Assembly (NCBI GenBank): GCA_020152595.1
Contig: JAIGNY010001222.1
Location: 476,001 to 540,000, forward strand
DNA length: 64,000 nucleotides
Direction: 5' to 3'
From: Chiridota heheva
Taxonomy: Eukaryota > Echinodermata > Holothuroidea > Apodida > Chiridotidae
The notes under the pieces were generated by a model. It made no database searches, was not told the DNA's origin, and saw only the letters and a list, made by a program, of their open reading frames with translations. The position numbers and the translations under genes were made by a program. Positions 35,323-48,482 of this stretch are shown in pieces; within the stretch, counting starts at the first letter, position 1, and each line of letters starts with the position of its first letter.

Positions 35323-36944
35323 TTAGTCTTTCGAATATTTGAATGTGCTTTCCTTGTATATGATGAAACTGATAACCTTTGACATGAATATTCAAATCAA
35401 CAGTTAATCATTTACTAATGATTACTTAATTAACGAGCATTAAAATGACACCTCTTTATTTCAAAACTTAAAATGAGATTTTAGAATGCTTTTATTGTTC
35501 CTTTGTCTTTCATATGAGATAAACATGCTTCACCACTGTCTTAAATCCATACTGTTCCATTCACTATAGCCTACTAACTTATCCACGAAACCTAACTTAT
35601 TTCAGATGCCAGTGTTCACATTAAAGTGCCGGATTGCGGTATTCCCACACATATCAAATTCCCACTAAAAAAACATTATCAGAGCAAAAAGCCAAAAAAC
35701 AAACAAAAAAAGCCAAATTTGGCACTTGTAAGCCAAATTTTGGCATTTTCGGTATTGTTGGGCTTTTTTTTTTTTTTTTTTTTGGGGATATTTTTATTTT
35801 TCTTTGTTATTTTTCAAAACTAAATCCCCCCTCTTTTTTTTTAATCTCCTCTTGTTTTTAAATCAAAAAAATAATTACACAGGGGCCCACCAAAAAAATA
35901 ATAATAATAATAATAAATACATTTTGAACCTTAGTGTGAACACTGTATGTTATGCATTAATCCAAAACCAAATAGTTTAAAAGTTACAGTTCCTTGTAAC
36001 AAAAAAACCCAAGAACTGTATCTGGATCATGTTATTTGATTCGCCGGGTCAATGCCCATGTCCTAAACAGTCTCCATTCCACAGACAGTAATTACAGCGG
36101 TCATGCTCGAGTGACACTCCAACATTCCGTGATTTATCATAGAAACCTCTCACTGATTTCAAATCGGTAATTCAAAAAGAAAGTTTAAGGACTTATTTGC
36201 TATATTAAAATAATATTTGGTGATTATTTTGGGAATGCATATTCCCATATCAATGTATGTTTTGTTCAGTTAGAAACCGAAAAACAGCTTTTGCAGTGCA
36301 TTACACAACAATGGCTACCATTACAAAAGTATATATACTGGTATAAATAAGTATTCACTTCAAAGAGGTTCAAATAAACAAGCTGTACTGTACGTTTATA
36401 ATGTAAACAACTTGATTGGACAAAACAAAGCATCAATGTAGCCTGGGCTTACGCTAAGCTGGCAATATAATAAACTGCGGGCTGCATTATAATAAAATAC
36501 AGTATATGTAATTAGCAGTACGCATGGCACTTTGGAGTCTTGAACCATCAAGTTAAAATTTTAAGAAAACGCAACTCTTCTTTCAAAATTTGTATGTACA
36601 GTATACACAGCCCAAATACTTCAAACAAATTATAATGAAACAAAAAAGGGAAAAAAGCATACATTTGAATATTCAATATATAACTTGACAATATTCTGTA
36701 TGAAACTAAATATCAGTATTTCTCTTGAAATAATACATCTTCAATCCTTGTATGCATGAATGGCTATAGAAATATCTTCATCTCTCCTAAAATATGGCAA
36801 TATATGGCAATATCGTTATCTGATACTACTGCTAACAAGTTCTGTCATAGTAGATGGCAGAGCTAGCAGTAGAGTCATGGGGACAGAGGGGGAAGAATAC
36901 TTAAGCTGACAGGAGCATAACAAAATATATATGTATGTATGTAA
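35323..36944. other. no recognisable gene
   Basis: AT-rich; includes a run of 20 T at about 35764-35783 and (AAT)n at about 35899-35915. Confidence 0.5.
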
Positions 36945-37032
<88 letters not shown>

Positions 37033-37041
37033 ATGTGTGTG

Positions 37042-37073
<32 letters not shown>

Positions 37074-37168
37074 TGTATGTATGTATGTATGTATGTATGT
37101 ATGTATGTATGTATGTATGTATGTATGTATGTATGTATGTATGTATGTATGTATGTATGTATGTATGT
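36945..37168. repeat. compound microsatellite (AT)n-(GT)n-(GTAT)n
   Basis: (AT)n at 36945-37020, a short GT-rich bridge at 37021-37045, then about 31 copies of GTAT to 37168. The Tyr-Ile, Met-Tyr-Val-Cys and His-Thr-Tyr-Ile frames on both strands are repeat-derived. Confidence 0.98.
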
Positions 37169-38031
37169 ATATATTTTTTGTGAAAACTGGTATTTGAATA
37201 CTGTGTCTGCATACAACATCTCACTTGCATTTAACCAAAACAAATTATTTACTGTAATCAAATTTATCAAAAGTTCTCTAACTTTATCGTTACAGGGCCT
37301 TTGTATACTGTTCATGTACACAATATAGAAACATTAATTAACACAAGAGTATGTGATTTTGCATTTAAAAACACATTGTAAAAATGAATTTAATTCACAT
37401 TCTTGATTGTTTTTAAATGATTCAATTAAATTTACAACTTCTGTAAATAGTGGCTTTTCAAGAAGGTGGAGTTTCCTAACATCATGAAAGATTTTCCATT
37501 TAGTTCACCACTAGACTTACTGCATCCCCAGAAGAATTACAATATGTCACACATTGAAAACCACTTTCAATTACAGACTATACACTGAAAACATACACCT
37601 CTTTATCCTTGGGTTGTCATACACAAAGCTCTTCTTCCCAACTTGCCACAAAGCATGGATTTTCAAATAACGGCTCCCTGCTGCAACTTGCAAGTGTCGC
37701 TCCTGGATACATTATTATTCTGGCTTTTGGTTTACAGCTACCAAGGGCATAGTAATAATTGTGTCATTGAAAGCCGCAGCTAATAGCTGAATACCTAGTA
37801 ATGCTCCCAATGCCCCAAAGGATGCATGAAGAGTGAGATACATATTGGGAAGTACGGCCATTTTGTAAACTTTAAAATAACTTAATTTCCTTGGGTCTTA
37901 GAGATTGTCCTGTTTTAGGACAAACATTTTCTTCTCCATTTGGCTTTTCTGTACTGTTAGTCACAAACAACATGTACAGTACCCCTGGTGTATTTGCTGC
38001 ACGTATTTGTTACTCATTATACAGTACATTC
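37169..38031. other. no recognisable gene
   Basis: AT-rich unique DNA. A 135-codon frame from 37891 runs through family E and poly-T, so it is not coding. Confidence 0.5.
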
Positions 38032-38516
38032 AGAACCCTAGATTTGCTGTTTCACAGAGACGGCCTGCCCCTCCCCTCCGTAGGTCCGCCCTGCCCCCTG
38101 GGGATCCGCCCTACCCCCTTCCCCCTTGGGGTCCACCCTACCACTCATGAGAACAAACATTTTTATTTTATTTTTTTCTATTTATTTTTTTTCCCTTTTT
38201 TTTTTTTTTTCCCTTCTTTTTTTCTTAACTTAATAATCTTAATTAACCTCATAAATGAAATACCTTACATGGATACAGAACACAGAATGATAGCATAGTC
38301 CTGTCCTGTTTGGCTAATGACTGGTCCTTATCCTTCAGTATAGCTTCATTCTGAGATGCATGATTGTAGCTAAAATCCCAGAGCTTCTTTACCAGGGGAT
38401 TGAGCCTAAAGGGGGCCCAGCGACTCCACACCAAAAATATGCAGTGCTTCGAGCGCATTAATGTGCCCCTCAACAAGTCTAGCACCCTGCCCCTTTTTAA
38501 ATCAAGTTAGGGGTCT
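38032..38516 (+). mobile_element. family E MITE, copy 4
   Basis: CAGAACCCTAGATTTGCTG at the left, AAGTTAGGGGTCTG at the right, with ACATT directly on both sides, a possible 5-bp duplication. A T-rich expansion lies at 38160-38225. Confidence 0.78.
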
Positions 38517-38992
38517 GACATTTTTATTATTCATTTTCATTTAAACTATTTAATTGTTTTACTTACAGCACATTTTAATATGTTATTATAGTATTTGTGC
38601 CTCAGCAACTTTTCAAATAATAATAATAATCATTTCTAGCAAAAAATATTTCACTGTTTTAACCAGGGTGTATTCTTCATGAAAAAAATTCATTAGTTAA
38701 AATGGCTGATATTGTCAACAATGTGGGCATTTTATAATGTATAGTACGATCCAGAAAGCATTGCTAATCAAAACCAGAACTACCGCAATCTGCAGTCCAG
38801 TATACCTTTTCTTGATTAACCAACTGATATGCTTAACTGGTTAAATTTGTCCCTGGAACTTTTAACAGCTACAGTATTAGTACTCTCCTACAATTCAGAC
38901 TAGAGTTAGTTGTACAGAACTGTGTGAACTGTACATACATTATGTTGCATAGCACATTAATCAACAAAATGTTTAGTTTTGATTCCCTTTAA
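38517..38992. other. no recognisable feature
   Basis: AT-rich unique sequence. Confidence 0.5.
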
Positions 38993-39608
38993 AGGAGTAT
39001 TCCCAGTTTTGTTCATAACCTTTTATAAGAAAGAGAACAATTTTATAAACAATTCAGTACAAAAATCATGTTGATATGTTATTCCTACCAGGAGATATTC
39101 AATGTTTAAGGTTCATAAAAAATGCCAATAAAAGAATAGGAAAAGGCTCAGTATGACATCACAGCAACACATTCTCCCACAAAGTCGATGTATTTTATTC
39201 AAATCTATCATCCTTTTTATTAGTAAAACCTGCTAGAAAAACAAATTGATGAAAGTTTGCTATTTATATACATTGCCAAATATACCCTACTTTAATCACT
39301 TTTGAAAAATTGTTTCTATTCATACAGAAACAACCAATTTAACATTCAAAGAAATACATAAACAGTTGCAATGGGATTGTCTCTATGACATCAAACACGA
39401 ATTCATCATACTATAAAAAAAAAAATTAATGCAATTGGGAAATCTTTAAAAACCCATATCTCAACGGAATATGACATCAACCTGAATTTTGCATCAAATT
39501 CCCTCTAAAAGCCAATTGGCTCTAAAATGGCTCTAAAATTGGCTCTAAAATTGGCTCTAAAATGCTCTTTCAAATAAAATTTTACAAAAAAACCATGGGA
39601 ATATTCCT
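38993..39608 (+). mobile_element. family D foldback MITE, TTAA duplication
   Basis: Left AGGAGTATTCCCAGTTTTG and right AAACCATGGGAATATTCCT are inverted, between TTAA at 38989-38992 and 39609-39612. The right side holds four copies of a 15-16 bp unit (TGGCTCTAAAAT) at 39518-39570. Non-coding. Confidence 0.8.
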
Positions 39609-39983
39609 TTAATAAATAAACACTACACAACAAATTAGACAGGATTTACTGTATATGACAGAGCAAAGTCGTAGATTCATGCATGCATGGTTTATTAAAA
39701 ACTGAATCAGCATTACGAAGTACAGTAATTACAATTGCAGATGTAACCAGTGACTGGAAAACTCACTGTAGTAAACCAAAACTGTACTGTTGATAATACC
39801 ACAAGATTTGACCTTTCTTGTTTATTAGGGGTGAGGTAGAGAAAGGGGATGGGGGGTGGAGAATGGAGAAAGCAGTCCTTCCATACTTTAGTTTGGAATA
39901 ATTTTCGATTCAGGGATATATCTTTTGGGGTGATCATATTTTTGTTAAAATCACATTAATTGGAATATTGACAAATTGGGACA

Positions 39984-40081
39984 TTTAGTGACCCGGGTCA
40001 CTAAACGCCCAAAGGGCCATTTGGTGACCCAGAGTCACTGAATGGCCATTGGGACATTTGGTGACCGAGGGTCACCAAATG
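39984..40081. repeat. cluster of three perfect or near-perfect hairpins
   Basis: TTTAGTGACCCGGGTCACTAAA-type palindrome at 39984-40005, then GGCCATTTGGTGACCCAGAG with its arm to 40047, then CATTTGGTGACC/GGTCACCAAATG at 40055-40081. All share the arm (A/G)GTGACC. Confidence 0.85.
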
Positions 40082-40287
40082 GCCCCACCAAAATTTGACT
40101 CATAATTTTTGGTAGGGGTTATTCATTTTAAATATCTAATTAAGGGGAGGGGAATTTCATTGAAATCACAGCTGTCTGTCTGCCCCTCTTCCAGTCTTGT
40201 TTTCTATCTCCATCACAAATATGGATCTCGCTGTTGCATGATTGTTTCATACTAAAGGCAAGTACTAAACCAAGATAAATAACATAA

Positions 40288-40365
40288 CAAGATTACGGGC
40301 TAAGAAGGGTTATTCACCCCATAAAAAGCCTAAACTAACACCTCCACCACCACAAAAAAAAAATC
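40288..40365 (-). repeat. short interspersed repeat H, copy 1
   Basis: On the - strand: GTGGTGGTGGAGGTGTTAGT, ATGGGGTGAATAACCCTTC and AGCCCGTAATCTTGTTATG. Related copies at 41822-41905 and 54938-55015. Confidence 0.6.
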
Positions 40366-40587
40366 AAAGATGCCCTGAGTTGGAAAAGAACTTATCAATG
40401 TTAACCTTTGAAATTGTGAACAGAATTGGAGCTAACTATCCACTCAGGCAAACCATTCCACTCATTAACAACTCTTTGCGAAAAGCTAAAGCGTCGATAC
40501 TGAGTGGAACATGATAAATTTTGGAGGCTAATCTGGAATAAAATCAACTATTGTAACTAGCCTCGTTAGATATTACAGTAGTTGTTA

Positions 40588-40932
40588 AATGCACTTGTCA
40601 GTTGTGTGACTCACCCCTACTACCCCCAGCAATGTCAGTCAAAGGTGGGTCATTGACATATGAAATAGTGACTCACATGTGTGTCATCGTACCAAATTGG
40701 CAGTCACCAGAGTGACTCTGGGGTGGGTCAATTTACCTCAGACCCATTGACTTTGTACAAAGGTGATCAATTTAGGCTAGGTCATTTCACAAAAAATGTC
40801 AGTCACTTAGACTGAGGACATGTATGTTAATGTACATGTTTTGACCACCCACTTTGGTGCGATGACTCACCTTGTCCAGGAGGAGGGAGGGGGGGGGGTG
40901 TAGCGGTGAGTCACACAATTGACAAGTGCATT
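40588..40932 (+). mobile_element. family F MITE, copy 2
   Basis: Inverted ends of about 30 bp: AATGCACTTGTCAGTTGTGT at the left, and CACAATTGACAAGTGCATT at the right, both running into GACTCACC. No duplication could be fixed. Matches 7222-7547. Confidence 0.85.
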
Positions 40933-43679
40933 ACTGTACCAACCAAGTTGCTACCAACTATAAAATACACAATTTTGCAAAAGTTGATAAGAACAGTTTT
41001 TAACTCTATTCTTACGAGTAAAAGATGCTGGGTATAATAATGATGGATACAGTATATGCCCTACTGTATATCCCAGTACTGCAAATGGTACTGCACAATG
41101 GAAAACATTCTACCGGCTACTGAGTACTGTACAGTAACCACACTTGCGCTTTCATGGGCAATATTTTCACAGAAGTACATATTTCAAATATACACTTAAA
41201 GTGCAGATTCAAGTATTTTAGAATGAATTTGGCAATATTTGCTAACAATTTTAGTAGCACTATCTTAGATTTTATCATAAACAGTACACACAGTGTTTCA
41301 TATGCTTTCAACATATATTATCTTCTAGTCTGACAGTATCATTTATGCATAAAGCCAAACTTTCTCAACCAAATTTGAAATTAACACTTTTTATCTCCTT
41401 TTGAAACACAATTTGAACTTTGTAAATAACAAGTCAAATACTGTGTAAAGCTAAATCAACAGAGCCAATTAAAAACATGCTACTACAGTAAGTACTGACA
41501 CTATTTTTGTAATGCTGTATTTGTTTGGTTGTATGCAACATGTTATTGTTTGAAATTAAAATATTACTTTATACAATAAAGTATTTTAGGTTAGAAATAT
41601 TTGAAATATTACTTACAGAATTTTGCAAGAAAAATAATAGTTTTTCTTCATTCAGTCATAATGTACTGTATCTGCATACCATGCATCTCACAAATGTTAT
41701 GACACATATTCTCGTTGGACTGATGTCATTTAGTCATTATTAAAATAATGGAGACATGATAAATGAATTACAAAATATTAATATCAAACCACATTTGATA
41801 ATAATTATCAAAATAAATAGGATTTTTTGTGGTGGTGGTGTTAGTTTGGGCTTTTATAGAGTGACTAAACCTTCTTCGCCTGTAATCTTGTTTGCTGTCA
41901 TGTTACACCCCAACATTAGGCCTATCACTATTTTTGAGTTTTGGCAATGAATTTGTCATTGCATTTTTCTTGCTTTTACATGTAGGTAGGTAGGTAGGCC
42001 CTATTTAATATACAAAAAAAATATATATCATAAAAAAAGTGAACCACTCTCATGATATAGAAGGGAGACCCTTCCCACAAAAAATCTTAAATTAAAGTCT
42101 GATAAGGTGACAATAAATTTGTTCAAAAAAAAAGGGGATTAGGCCTAAATTTGTTCACAAAAAAAAAGAGGAACAAATTTATTTTCCAAACTTATGGGTT
42201 TTAGTAGGCCTACCAAATACTGTAGACCAACCGATGTAAAAAGTGGAACAAAACAAATCAAGTCATAGCCTGCACAGTAAATTGATGATAAACCTCCAGA
42301 TATCAAACTATAACATCAAACGTGTTATTTAGACCCTAATAAGTTTTGTCAGTAAAGTAGGCCTACACTAGCCTAGTCTTGGGTTATCTAGTGGCCTAAC
42401 GTGTTGAGGGCCCAGCTAATTGGACCATCAACGTTAGAACTGCAATGTGCAAGAATGAATCCCATTCAATGAACTTGTATTTTGTAAAAATATTTCCTCC
42501 CAAATTCCTTCCCATCAATATTTAATTCAAACGCACATTTTAAAGTGTTCAGTAATATATATCTTTTAACAAACACTTCACTCTCATGTTTTCGCAGTCA
42601 TATTCATTTTGAGCAAATATTTAGCAAAGTGTTTTAACAGAAAAATAAAGTTTCGATCGACTCTGTGAGACCATCGGAATCGAAGGTGAAATACCGCGGT
42701 AGCCTATAACTTGCTAATAATTTAATACTTTTTGAATACCAAAACGAAAAATAACTTACCTCAGATAAATCACAAATTTCAAAAAAGTATCTTCAATAAA
42801 AAGATTGATATATTCCTAATTTAAAAATCCTTTGAATACAGATAAACAATCCTTATAAGTTACACCACTAGACAGTACACTGATACAATAAGTACACATT
42901 GACTGTGTATTTGTATAATGTGTAACGCACTGGAGTTGGGGAAAGAAGTCTAGTTTACCGCTGCACTTGTTTCCATTTTGGGGCGTTATTCAAAACAATT
43001 TCAAATTGCGACGAAAAAGCCAGTTTTATAGGCATTTTTCTGCGGTGAGTCATAGCTTATTTCTATTTTGCGGAGAATTTTTTTATATTTTTTGGTAGAA
43101 AATATTTCGGTTTTCAATGGTTATGTGATTATGAAAGGCAAAAAGGACTCTTATAAAAAAAATTAGGATGGATAAAAAGAGTTTGAACTTTGACTTAAAA
43201 TTCTAGGAAGTTTGCTTGGATTACAACTTAATGACATAACGTATTTTTTTCATTCTTTTTCAATGAGTTTACATGCTTCCTGACATTATTCCTAACATAG
43301 AAGAACTTTTATGCAATATAAATCATAACTGCTCAAGAAAATTTACTTTAGCAGTCAACAGACAAAGAAATGATTGTAATGATCCTAAAAAAATGGCTGA
43401 CATAAAACATTTGACATGAACTTTTGCATCAGTCAGTTCGGGAAAAGGACGACATGATAATTTAACTGTCATAGACAAAGAATATGGAGTCATTCAAAGA
43501 AATTCGACAAATTAAATATGATGCATTTTTACTTCTAACGCCTGCCAAAATTCAGTCATTTTTCATTTTTTCCATTTGAAACAGGATTATTCCTTGCTTC
43601 CTCCCTCAGCCTCTCCTCCCCATTCTCCCCCTCCTCTCTCTTTATTTAGCTGCTAAATTTGTGCTAAAGGGGGCACAGG
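40933..43679. other. no recognisable gene; one isolated splice donor
   Basis: AT-rich. Repeat H copy 2 lies at 41822-41905. On the - strand CTGAG|GTAAGT at 42754-42764 is a near-perfect donor, but the sequence upstream of it (42765-43000) has no long open frame, so at most a 5' UTR exon. Confidence 0.35.
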
Positions 43680-43929
43680 CAGAGGCGTAGCCATGGGGAG
43701 AAATTGGGGTCCGGAACAACCCCCCACCCCATACACAAACACACACACTTGTTTTAGGAAATTTTCAAAAATTTGGATAACTTTGCTTTGTATATATTTT
43801 ATTGCTTTTAAAAAACAAAATTACTCTCATAGGTGAGCTAAATTTAAACATTTCATCATGGGACGAAGGGGGGGGGGGTCTAGGACCTTCTCGGATTCCC
43901 TCACTTTGTTAATGCTGGCTACGCCACTG
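43680..43929. mobile_element. hAT-type MITE, CAGAGGCGTAGCCA ends
   Basis: CAGAGGCGTAGCCATGGGG at the left, TGGCTACGCCACTG at the right. Flanks GGCACAGG (43672-43679) and GGCACGGG (43930-43937) are an 8-bp duplication with one mismatch. CAGNGGCGTAGCCA is a widespread hAT end. Confidence 0.88.
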
Positions 43930-44136
43930 GGCACGGGAGAAAATGGTGCGCCCGGTGCCCCCCCCCCCTCCCCCTCCAAATAAAAAACCGGCATTAGCAA
44001 AAATCACAGATGACCTCGATTTCAAACATTTTCCATCCATTTTTACAACCATCCTAACTTTCATGTTCTAAAATGTAAATCTGTTTTACCTTTCGTGCTT
44101 TTGTGACCTGTTTCTTAGCTTTTTCTTCTTTTTTTC

Positions 44137-44290
44137 CTGATCGTAGACCAATTCACTATTCGAATTTCCTCAATTTTCCACACGAGGCTGCTTTTCTCTG
44201 CTTTCCCCAGAAAATTGTGTAAAGTGACATATTTTGTCAAATTCATTTTTTCCTGAACGTAGACCAATTCACTATTCGAATTTCTAAGTT
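44137..44290 (+). repeat. family G fragment between 35-bp direct repeats
   Basis: CGTAGACCAATTCACTATTC (with TTTTTTCCTGA before and GAATTTC after) occurs at about 44137-44171 and 44253-44287. Between them lies a family G piece, CCACACGAGGCTGCTTTTCT to ATTTTGTCAAATTC, also seen at 49616-49682. Confidence 0.8.
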
Positions 44291-44424
44291 GTTCAGTCTT
44301 GGGGGAATATATTCTCTCTGCAGCTCTGAGGTGATTTTAATGTTACAAGAAGATTTTTTTTTTCATTTTCTCACCGTGATAATTAAAAACTGTATGGAGA
44401 TCGAAAATGTACCTACCTTTTAGA

Positions 44425-45495
44425 TAGGGATGTACCGGATCCAAATTTTTGGATCCGGCCGGAACCGGATTTTGCCGGATCCAGGTTGAAATCCGGCCGG
44501 GTAAAATCCGGCCGGAACCGGATTTTTCATTGCCTACAACAATTCTCATAATCTTAAGAAACAAAGGGAAAGGGGTGGGGGCAGGGGATTGTCAAGTTGG
44601 CTACTAATGGCTTGCAACCCAAATTTTTTGGAAAATTATAATTATTGGGCATATTGTGATGAAATCAAATCAAAATTAGTGAAAGTTCTGGATTAATCCT
44701 AACATCTTGAATATTATCAAACTTGAGACTGTCATACATGTGTTCTTACTGAGGAAGTCAAAAAGTCAAATGACACTATGGAGGCAGGAAAGGGTCATTT
44801 ATCTAACCTTAACATGTATTTGAAGTGCATGTATGTGCAATTTGTGTAAAAACTAAACTAAAATAATTAAGGACAGTAACAAGGTAATAGAAATAGATAT
44901 GACTTCTTTCATGTTTTACATTTGGAAAGTAATTATTCTCTGAATTATTTTTGTGTTATTTCATTAAAACACCTTGGTACCCTGAATTACTTGTAAAACA
45001 GTTCGCTTAGATAAGTGCGGGGAAAAAACATTTTTCTCTTTTTCAATAGCAGGAGAATCTAAGCAATGAAAAATTGTGGAAAACAAATTCAGTCAACCTA
45101 CATGTACATGTACTTTTATCTACAAATTTCATTAATGTCTCTAACTGTAAAATTGTTAACAACTGGTGTGGTTTTATTTATTATCTGTTACAGCCCAATC
45201 TGTTTCAAAATTTCTATTGATTTCAAACAGCTACATGTCTTTATTCCGTTTTAAATGATCATACACGTAACATAAGCCAAATTTGTTCAGTGTTTTCAAG
45301 AAGAAAATACATTATCTATACCGAGAAAAATCCAGATATTCATGTTTGTTTTATATTTCATATAGTTGTAATGTACCACAGTCTCATAATGTAAATCTTC
45401 AATTGTTAAAATTGCCAAAAATCCGGTTCCGGCCGGATTTGGAAAAAAAATCCGGCCGGATAATCCGGCCGGACCGGATATCCGGTACATCCTTA
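44425..45495. mobile_element. hAT-type non-autonomous element, 1071 bp, perfect 8-bp duplication
   Basis: Flanked by CTTTTAGA at 44417-44424 and 45496-45503. Ends TAGGGATGTACCGGAT and, reverse-complemented, TAAGGATGTACCGGAT match at 15 of 16. Both subterminal regions are packed with CCGGCCGG and AACCGGAT motifs; the interior 44570-45410 is AT-rich with no frame above 75 codons. TAGGGATG ends with 8-bp duplications are typical of Ac-type hAT elements. Confidence 0.95.
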
Positions 45496-45503
45496 CTTTT
45501 AGA

Positions 45504-46749
45504 GCCATAACTTTGGGACATCAAAAACGCGGATTCTTCAGAGCTTCCAGCGTCTTTTCCCCCTGGCCTTCGCCCGGGGAGGGAGCACTTCATACTAAAA
45601 GTGGTAGGGGTGTGCAGCCCACCAACTGAAATACTTGCAGTATGACATATTTTTTGGTAGCTACAGTATGAAATTATACAATTTTGATACCCCGCAGTAT
45701 AAAAGAAGTCAATTTGATACCTGTAGGGTATGAGTATTCAACAAAAATATTGTAAAAATGGACCAGCAGTACAAAATAAACACAGTAAAACTTCATTTGT
45801 GGGAACCTGCACGACAAAAATTATGAGAAAAAAAGGCACCTGCTCGGGCGGCACGGGCAGACGGGAGACACTTTCATATGCGGGGTATATGTACATGTGC
45901 GGTAAAAATGTTTTGCTGATGCATAGCAGTATAGGCCCAACATTTCGATGAGAAAAAAGGGTGTTTTGACTAAATAAGGTTTTCTCTTCTTGCGGAATTT
46001 ATACGGATTTTCATAAAATTTGACAAGAAAACTACTGGTACCAGCAAAAGATGCATGTAACATATTTATTTACTTCGCGTTTCTACGACCTTTTCAAAGC
46101 TTTTTCGCTCAAATATCCAATAACATTTTGCCTGATATTCTTGATTTTCCAAGCTGACAACAAATTTTCTTTTTCCCCTTCTTAAGTTAGAATATAGATG
46201 GCAACTTAAATGATTATCTGAATATCTGTTTTATTTTAAGTTTCTTCAGTTTAATTTTTGTATATATCTTCAGCTTTTATAGCCATTTTTAAGCCATTTT
46301 GGTGAATCAAAAACTAAAAAATTCATATTTTTAATTATTGAACTTCTGATTTAAAGCCAAACATCATTGTGCATCAAAAGCAAAAAATCTACAGAGCTTT
46401 CGGGGCTTCGCCCCTTGACCCAAGGTTTTTGCCTGAATTTTCTGGGGACATTTTTTTCTGGTTGTTGGAAATGGTAACCCACTGGCAATTGTTAATCTGA
46501 GTTGATTTTAACCTTATAATTTGATAATCTAAAATTATCATATTTTCTTCATTTAAATGTTGAACTGTGTTTAATTTTTAATTTAAAGCCATTTTGGGGC
46601 ATCAAAAAGAAGAAATCTGCAAAAGTTAAGGAAACTTCAGACAGTAGTCTCAAACAAATTTACTTTCCCAAATCCGCGTGAAAAAAATATATAGCAAAGA
46701 ATTACGACAACAGGATGTTTATCTTTTCCGAATATTTTATGTGTCTGCT
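45504..46749. other. no recognisable gene
   Basis: AT-rich with a GC-rich patch at 45545-45590. Short frames only. Confidence 0.45.
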
Positions 46750-46933
46750 CAGTGGCGGCGCCAGTATTATGGTCATGAGGGAAAGAGAGGCGCAATTTCG
46801 TCTCGGGGGTGCAAAAACATATAATTCGGACAAAATATGTCACTTTACAAAATGTTGCGGGGCCTGGGGCAAGTGGGGGAAAAGCGATCTCGTGGGGAAA
46901 TTAACCCGCCCCACCCCCGTAGTGCCGCCACTG
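46750..46933. mobile_element. family G hAT-like MITE
   Basis: CAGTGGCGGCGCCAGTATTA at the left and GTAGTGCCGCCACTG at the right. The duplication is no longer recognisable. Confidence 0.75.
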
Positions 46934-47094
46934 GTTCTTTTACAAAAACAGGGGTATCTGCTCGCCCCTATCAAATATGTTATTATATTTGGATGAAAAT
47001 TTTGTATTTTTACTGCATCATTTTTGTAGGTTTCGATGATTCACCAATGTCATTGATCTGACGAAATGTCAAACACGTCCATTTTGTATTTTAA

Positions 47095-47670
47095 AGGATT
47101 AGTTCAGTGATCAAGCAAATCTATCTTATATGAACAAGGACATCAAAAGAAACAAAATAGTGCAGAAACCATTCAAAAATCTTATTCCGTTAAGGAGATA
47201 TCGAAGTTTGCTATCATCTGCAGATTTGTATATAAACGACTGAAATCAGACTAGTTGTGATGTCATAGCTTCAGATTCCTCAAAGTCGTTATGTATTCTA
47301 TCATATTTTGTCCTGCGATTTTGAGGCTTAAAAACCACGGGATATGTCAGAAAAGTAGTAAAACTAAATCTAATGGGGATATTTATAATGTACCACCTGA
47401 AAAAAGTTAAAGGGAAAATAATTTAAATATTAAAAGATTCAAATAAACATTCTTTAAAATACATTAACAATTGCTGAGAATGTGAAGATGAGAACACCAA
47501 CTTTCCATTGTAGACTTACTACACCAGTCATTTCTACATGGATAAGACAGCGCTTAAACTTGAATATCTCCTTAACGGAATAATATATTTGAATGCTTTC
47601 TTCACCATTTTGTTTCTTTTGAAGTCCTCTTTCATATAAGATGGACATGCTTGACCACTGAACTTAGCCT
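47095..47670 (+). mobile_element. family A foldback MITE, full-length
   Basis: AGGATTAGTTCAGTGATC and CACTGAACTTAGCCT ends, TTAA at 47091-47094 and 47671-47674. Arms of about 100-200 bp are inverted. Confidence 0.9.
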
Positions 47671-47794
47671 TTAAAGGTTTTCCTATGTAACCATGCTAAA
47701 TGCTTTTATCGTCTCAAGGTATCTGGGTTATCTGAAATATATGAGTCGTTACAGTTATCAGGTTATATAAGCTAGTCTTACATTTGACTCTGTG

Positions 47795-47917
47795 CATAGC
47801 ATAGAATAGCAAGGTTTAACGTCCCGAAAGCATCCAATGCTGGACATTATATCAAGACGGCCACGGCCTTTGATAACCAGTTGTGAACTCACTGGTTGCA
47901 GACCCATCGGGATACGG
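47795..47917 (-). mobile_element. SINE alpha, copy 3, truncated
   Basis: Reverse complement of the SINE alpha body: AAGGTTTAACGTCCCGAAAG, GTTGTGAACTCACTGGTTGC. It stops inside the B-box region; the CTATG tail is reduced to two units. Confidence 0.82.
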
Positions 47918-48035
47918 CTCTGTGCATGTGGCCATGCATTAACAGGAGCCATATTATATCAATATTTGGCGATTTAAAGGTCAATCGGGAGACTGTCGCT
48001 GTTATAAAAGCTTGTAACATATTTGAGCAAACTCT

Positions 48036-48235
48036 CACGCCAGTGCACCACAACTGGTTATCAAAGGCCGTGGACATTGACTTGGTTGTCGATGTTATGT
48101 CTGTCCGTACGTCGTACCTGTGTTCTCGTCCGGGTCGTATTAAGCGTTTCGTGATAGCATTTGTACTATCATAACCAAATACGCAGGCGACGACCCCGTC
48201 ATTGTAATTGTGTGTTCAACTCTCTCTCTCTCTCT
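48036..48235 (+). mobile_element. SINE beta, copy 1, lacking the tRNA head
   Basis: Begins CACGCCAGTGCACCACAACT, exactly where the tRNA-like head ends in the full copies, and runs to a (TC)n tail. Nearly identical to 52033-52238. Confidence 0.9.
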
Positions 48236-48396
48236 TAGCAAACTCTGGCAGAAAATTGCACTACTTTTCTTCTTTTCGGCCTTCACTGGAACGAAGTGAT
48301 ACAAAAAATATAAAAAATATTATTGGGGACAATCATCCTTAAACGAATTTATTGGATGACTGCTTTAGCAAAGAATACTCCCGGAGAATATAGGTA

Positions 48397-48482
48397 CCAA
48401 TGTACAAAGCGTGTGGTCCAATGTACAAAGCGTGTGGTCCAATGTACAAAGCGTGTGGTCCAATGTACCAAGCGTGTGGTCC
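48397..48482 (+). repeat. 21-bp tandem repeat, 4 copies
   Basis: Unit CCAATGTACAAAGCGTGTGGT; the period of 7 codons gives a repeating frame that is not a gene. Confidence 0.93.
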
